NCBI GenBank assembly: GCA_002450165.1
Contig: DJYQ01000027.1
Location: forward strand, 1-7,782
DNA length: 7,782 nt
Direction of reading: 5' to 3'
Origin: Prevotellaceae bacterium UBA6974
GTDB lineage: Bacteria; Bacteroidota; Bacteroidia; Bacteroidales; Bacteroidaceae
A program made the position numbers and the translations under genes. How positions within the stretch are numbered: the stretch's first letter is position 1; every line of letters starts with the position of its first letter. The notes below the pieces were generated by a model. The model was not told the origin of the DNA. It did no database searches and saw only the letters and a list, made by a program, of their open reading frames with translations. This document shows, one piece after another, positions 5,315 through 7,782 of this stretch.

Positions 5315-5747
5315 CCTCGTATTGTGGAACTGCGGGAAGGAATTCGGTCTTGTCGCCGTCAATCCTGCAACAGAAATGCTGTATGCCGTTGCTCAGTATC
5401 AGTAGCGGGACGTGTAATGCCTGATTGTAATGGATTATCTGATCACACGCCGACTGGCTGATGGCAACGTCGGGGGCCTTGAATTCCATAATAATCTGCG
5501 GCTGCCCATGCTGGTCGTAGAAGACAGCATCGCAACGCCTTTTCCGCCCACCGACCTGCAGGCTCACCTCGTGCGCCATGCGTCCCCTGGGATATCCCAA
5601 CTCACTAATCATCCACAGGGTAAAATGCTGGCGGACCCATTCCTCTGGCGTAACTCGTATCCACCGCGTGCGCAGATAATCCCACAAGTACAACTGTCCC
5701 CGGCGTTTCTCCAAGCGTATGTCAGCAGCAGGCAGGTTCAGATTCAT
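5310..5747 (-). CDS. Standalone type I restriction enzyme R N-terminal domain protein (HSDR_N_2-like nuclease)
   Basis: This 145-residue protein corresponds to the PD-(D/E)xK nuclease domain at the N-terminus of HsdR, without the helicase motor. After a leader with EEWVRQHF (35-42) it shows RCDAVFYD (71-78) with D73, IIMEFKAP (85-92) with E88 and K90 forming the D...ExK site, then CDQIIHYNQAL (101-111) with the Gln and Tyr typical of this family, and LILSNG (116-121). All expected catalytic residues are present, so it may be an active nuclease, but no modification or specificity subunit is nearby. In Bacteroidota such small proteins recur beside holA and amn (recalled, not checked here), which suggests a housekeeping role in DNA metabolism rather than restriction. 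It is divergent from amn and starts from a promoter that faces the amn promoter. Its 3' end touches the 11-bp repeat array. Confidence 0.88.
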   Translation of the reverse strand: MNLNLPAADIRLEKRRGQLYLWDYLRTRWIRVTPEEWVRQHFTLWMISELGYPRGRMAHEVSLQVGGRKRRCDAVFYDQHGQPQIIMEFKAPDVAISQSACDQIIHYNQALHVPLLILSNGIQHFCCRIDGDKTEFLPAVPQYED

Positions 5748-5787
5748 TTTATTTCAGATTTTATTCTTGCTTTGCAAATTAATTTCT

Positions 5788-5795
5788 TATCTTTG
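5788..5795 (+). promoter_or_regulatory. -7 element of the amn-holA promoter
   Basis: TATCTTTG matches TAnnTTTG and lies 29 bp before the amn start codon, giving a predicted leader of about 25 nt. The -33 region is poor: the nearest partner is CTTG (5766-5769), 18 nt upstream of the -7 element. Confidence 0.65.
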
Positions 5796-5806
5796 CAATA
5801 CAAACA

Positions 5807-5814
5807 CAAAGATA
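5807..5814 (-). promoter_or_regulatory. -7 element of the HsdR-like gene promoter
   Basis: On the - strand TATCTTTG occupies 5814-5807, about 60 bp before the ATG at 5747. CTTG (5836-5833) lies 18 nt upstream as a weak -33 partner and falls inside the amn coding region. The predicted start point (around 5800) nearly coincides with that of amn on the other strand. Confidence 0.6.
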
Positions 5815-5824
5815 GAAAATTAGA

Positions 5825-6601
5825 ATGAAATCCAAGCAAGAAATAGTCGAAAATTGGTTGCCAAGATACACCAATCATCCACTTGAGGACTTTGGCGAGT
5901 ATATCCTGCTGACCAATTTCAACAACTATGTGGATATCTTTTGCGAGCAGTTTTCCCTGCCTGCGCCTCCGTACACAGCCAATATGCGTATGGCAACAGC
6001 CGACGACATAACAATTATCAATTTTGGCATGGGCAGTCCCAATGCCGCAATTGTAATGGACCTGCTCTCGGCCATACAGCCCAAGGCATGTCTCTTTCTC
6101 GGCAAGTGCGGAGGACTGAGTCACAAGACAGACAAGGGAGCATTGATACTGCCGATAGCAGGCATCAGGGGCGAGGGTACCAGCAACGACTATTTCCCTC
6201 CCGAGGTGCCAGCCCTACCGGCATTCATGCTACAACGTGCCGTATCCAGTACCATACGTGACATGGGATTGGATTACTGGACAGGAACAGTCTATACGAC
6301 CAACCGCCGCGTATGGGAGCACGATGACAAGTTCAAGGAATACCTGCGTACCACGCGCGCGATGGCAGTCGATATGGAAACAGCTACGTTGTTTACCTGC
6401 GGATTTGCCAATCACATCCCTACGGGTGCCTTGCTTCTGGTCAGCGACAACCCGATGACGCCGGACGGAGTGAAGACGGCAGAGAGCGATTGGGTCGTCA
6501 CCAAGAATTATGTCAGAATCCACGTGCAGATAGGAATAGAGGCACTGGAGATGATAAAGAACGGCAAGAAGACCGTCCGTCACCTGAAATTTGATTACTG
6601 A
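5825..6601 (+). CDS. amn: AMP nucleosidase (short form)
   Basis: This enzyme hydrolyses AMP to adenine and ribose 5-phosphate (EC 3.2.2.4), helping to control AMP level and salvage purines in the cytosol. The nucleoside phosphorylase fold is clear: NFGMGSPNAAIVMDLL (66-81) for phosphate/ribose contact, CLFLGKCGGLSH (89-100), RGEGTSNDYFPPEVPA (115-130), AVDMETATLF (181-190) with the ribose-binding Glu E185 in the VDMET motif, and LLVSDNPM (204-211) with D208 in the base-contacting Asp position. At 258 residues it is the short type of Bacteroidota and lacks the N-terminal regulatory domain of E. coli Amn (about 480 residues). Its stop codon shares one base with the holA start (TGATG), so the two genes are one operon, probably with coupled translation. 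No clear Shine-Dalgarno is seen before the ATG. Confidence 0.93.
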   Translation: MKSKQEIVENWLPRYTNHPLEDFGEYILLTNFNNYVDIFCEQFSLPAPPYTANMRMATADDITIINFGMGSPNAAIVMDLLSAIQPKACLFLGKCGGLSHKTDKGALILPIAGIRGEGTSNDYFPPEVPALPAFMLQRAVSSTIRDMGLDYWTGTVYTTNRRVWEHDDKFKEYLRTTRAMAVDMETATLFTCGFANHIPTGALLLVSDNPMTPDGVKTAESDWVVTKNYVRIHVQIGIEALEMIKNGKKTVRHLKFDY

Positions 6602-7623
6602 TGGCAGCAAAAGCAGGAATAACCTTTGATACCATTGCTCATGACATTAAGGCTGACAAAATTTTGCCCGTTTATTGCCTCATGGGTGATGAACCATACT
6701 ATATCGACAAGCTCGAGTCAATCATTACGCAGAAGGTTATGCCACAGGAAAACCGTGACTTTGACATGGAACTCCTGTACGGCAGCGATGTGGACGGAAT
6801 GCATGTTGCCGACAGTTGCCGACAGTTCCCCATGCTTGGCAAGAAGCGTCTGGTCGTGGTACGCGAGGCACAGCAGATGCGTGCCGGTCAGGATGCTCTG
6901 GTTGCATATTGCCAGAATCCAATAGACACAACCGTACTGGTGCTATGTCACAAAAACGGAAAACTGGACATGCGCAAGGCATTGGGCAAGGCAATATCCG
7001 CCAATGGCATTATGTTCGAGAGCAAGCGCGTTTACGATAGCGCTCTGCCTTCGTTCATCAAGGGATACCTGAAGGAACGGCACAAGGATATTGACGAGAA
7101 AGCCGTCCAGATGCTGGTCGAACACGTAGGTGCAGACCTTACACGCATGGCCAGCGAACTGGACAAGCTGCAGATAGCAACCCCCGGAGAGAGTAGGGTA
7201 ACATCTGACCTTGTTCAGGAACAAACAGGCATGAGCAAGGATTTCAATAATTTCGAGCTACTGGGTGCGCTTGCCGAAAAATCAAAATCTCAGGCGGCAC
7301 AAATAGTAAAATATTACAACAACAATTCACGCTCGTTTGCGTTGCCTCCGACCCTGTCCATGATGTTTACCTTCTTTTCCGACCTGATGCAGGCATACTA
7401 CAGTCCGGATAAAACCGAGAACGGAATAGCCGAGTGGTTGGGTATGCCCACGTGGAAAGTCCGTAGGGAAATCATGCCTGCCATGAAAAACTATTCGGGA
7501 CGTCGCGTGATGAACATACTTTCGATGATCCGAGAGACAGATGCCAAGGGAAAAGGGGCAGGGGGGTGCCGAACAGCCCCGGGAGAACTGCTTATGGAGC
7601 TTGTTTTTGCCATTTTAGAATGA
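6601..7623 (+). CDS. holA: DNA polymerase III subunit delta
   Basis: Delta is the clamp-loader subunit that opens the beta sliding clamp during replication. The 340-residue length fits the family. The N-terminal domain begins with ILPVYCLMGDEPYYIDKL (21-38), the usual opening of delta (YxxxGxExYL-like). FPMLGKKRLVVVREA (76-90) is the characteristic strand after the clamp-binding region. The second domain contains LVEHVGADLTRMASELDKL (171-189), typical of the lid. The C-terminal helical collar ends with DAKGKGAGG (313-321) and GELLMELVFAILE (328-340), matching Bacteroidota delta proteins as I recall them. As expected for delta, there is no Walker A motif. A run of six G (7561-7566) lies in the collar but the frame is intact across it. 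It overlaps amn by one base and is followed by a terminator. Confidence 0.93.
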   Translation: MAAKAGITFDTIAHDIKADKILPVYCLMGDEPYYIDKLESIITQKVMPQENRDFDMELLYGSDVDGMHVADSCRQFPMLGKKRLVVVREAQQMRAGQDALVAYCQNPIDTTVLVLCHKNGKLDMRKALGKAISANGIMFESKRVYDSALPSFIKGYLKERHKDIDEKAVQMLVEHVGADLTRMASELDKLQIATPGESRVTSDLVQEQTGMSKDFNNFELLGALAEKSKSQAAQIVKYYNNNSRSFALPPTLSMMFTFFSDLMQAYYSPDKTENGIAEWLGMPTWKVRREIMPAMKNYSGRRVMNILSMIRETDAKGKGAGGCRTAPGELLMELVFAILE

Positions 7624-7650
7624 TTTTTCTGTCATAAACATATCAATTTT

Positions 7651-7673
7651 GGGGCCCAAAAGCCCCCTTTTTT
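7651..7673 (+). terminator. Short intrinsic terminator after holA
   Basis: GGGGC (7651-7655) pairs with GCCCC (7662-7666) around a 6-base loop, and six T follow one base later (7668-7673). The stem is only 5 bp but entirely G-C. It lies 28 bp after the holA stop. On the - strand it lacks a T tract, so it works in one direction only. Confidence 0.65.
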
Positions 7674-7782
7674 GTCTATATCAGATTACCATGAGAATAC
7701 GGATTTTTCATGTAACTTGCTGATAGATTAGATACTTAGGTCAAATGGGTGCCGTCTGAGAATCGCGTAAAATCATCCAGAC
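7674..7782. other. Right edge, no feature identified
   Basis: No convincing ORF, promoter, RNA or repeat is visible in these 109 bases. A short open stretch on the - strand from the edge to a stop at 7738-7736 could be the tail of a gene outside the window, but about 15 codons are too few to tell. Confidence 0.4.

Larger units (their letters stand above)
5781..5821. repeat. Inverted repeat made of two facing -7 elements
   Basis: AATTTCTTATCTTTG (5781-5795) pairs with CAAAGATAGAAAATT (5807-5821): 13 of 15 positions are complementary, around an 11-base centre. The inner 8 bp of each arm are TATCTTTG, the -7 element, one on each strand. The symmetry may arise simply from two opposed promoters, or it may be a binding site for a dimeric regulator. 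Confidence 0.8.

Noticed and set aside
5430..5828. Open frame of 132 codons on the + strand
   Set aside because: It is antisense to the HsdR-like gene, which has a recognisable PD-(D/E)xK motif, and it runs through the promoter region.
7561..7566. Frameshift at the G6 run in holA
   Set aside because: The frame on both sides gives normal delta C-terminal sequence (AKGKG ... GELLMELVFAIL), so the run causes no break.
7736..7782. 3' end of a convergent gene at the right edge
   Set aside because: Only about 15 codons before a - strand stop are visible, with no recognisable family sequence and no terminator in that direction.

Overview
The window looks like chromosome from a Bacteroidales bacterium (Bacteroidota), probably Prevotella or a close relative. 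Three things point that way. Five matches to the Bacteroidota -7 promoter element TAnnTTTG lie upstream of genes, two of them with a TTTG -33 element exactly 20 nt away. Shine-Dalgarno sequences are weak or missing. The grouping of a standalone HsdR N-terminal domain protein, a short AMP nucleosidase and holA is, from memory, typical of that group. The genus is an inference.

Left core block (1-1823): the 3' half of ffh (signal recognition particle GTPase), a six-copy 7-bp tandem repeat, folD (one-carbon folate metabolism), then tRNA-His with its own consensus promoter and a strong hairpin terminator.

Middle accessory block (about 1824-5309), visibly richer in A+T than its flanks. Two + strand genes, a standalone kinase-like 'polyvalent protein' domain and an unrecognised protein that may be related to alkyladenine DNA glycosylases, probably form one transcript. 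They meet two - strand genes with a 4-nt overlap of the stop codons. The - strand pair is an agmatine deiminase-family enzyme followed, 2 nt after its stop, by a papain/C39-like cysteine peptidase. It is driven by a consensus promoter at 5034-5065. Next to that promoter is an unusual array with an 11-bp period (about 5166-5314), made of forward, inverted and then diverged forward units.

Right core block (5310-7673): a small HsdR N-terminal nuclease-like protein (- strand) is divergent from an amn-holA operon (+ strand; the stop and start codons share one base, TGATG). The two directions start from overlapping, face-to-face promoters whose -7 elements are the arms of an inverted repeat (5781-5821). 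A short GC hairpin with a T tract ends the operon. The last 109 bases hold nothing I can call.

The core genes handle protein targeting, folate metabolism, purine salvage and DNA replication. The middle block looks like a lineage-specific cassette beside a tRNA gene. The best candidates for something undescribed are the 11-bp array, the deiminase-peptidase pair and the symmetric face-to-face promoters.
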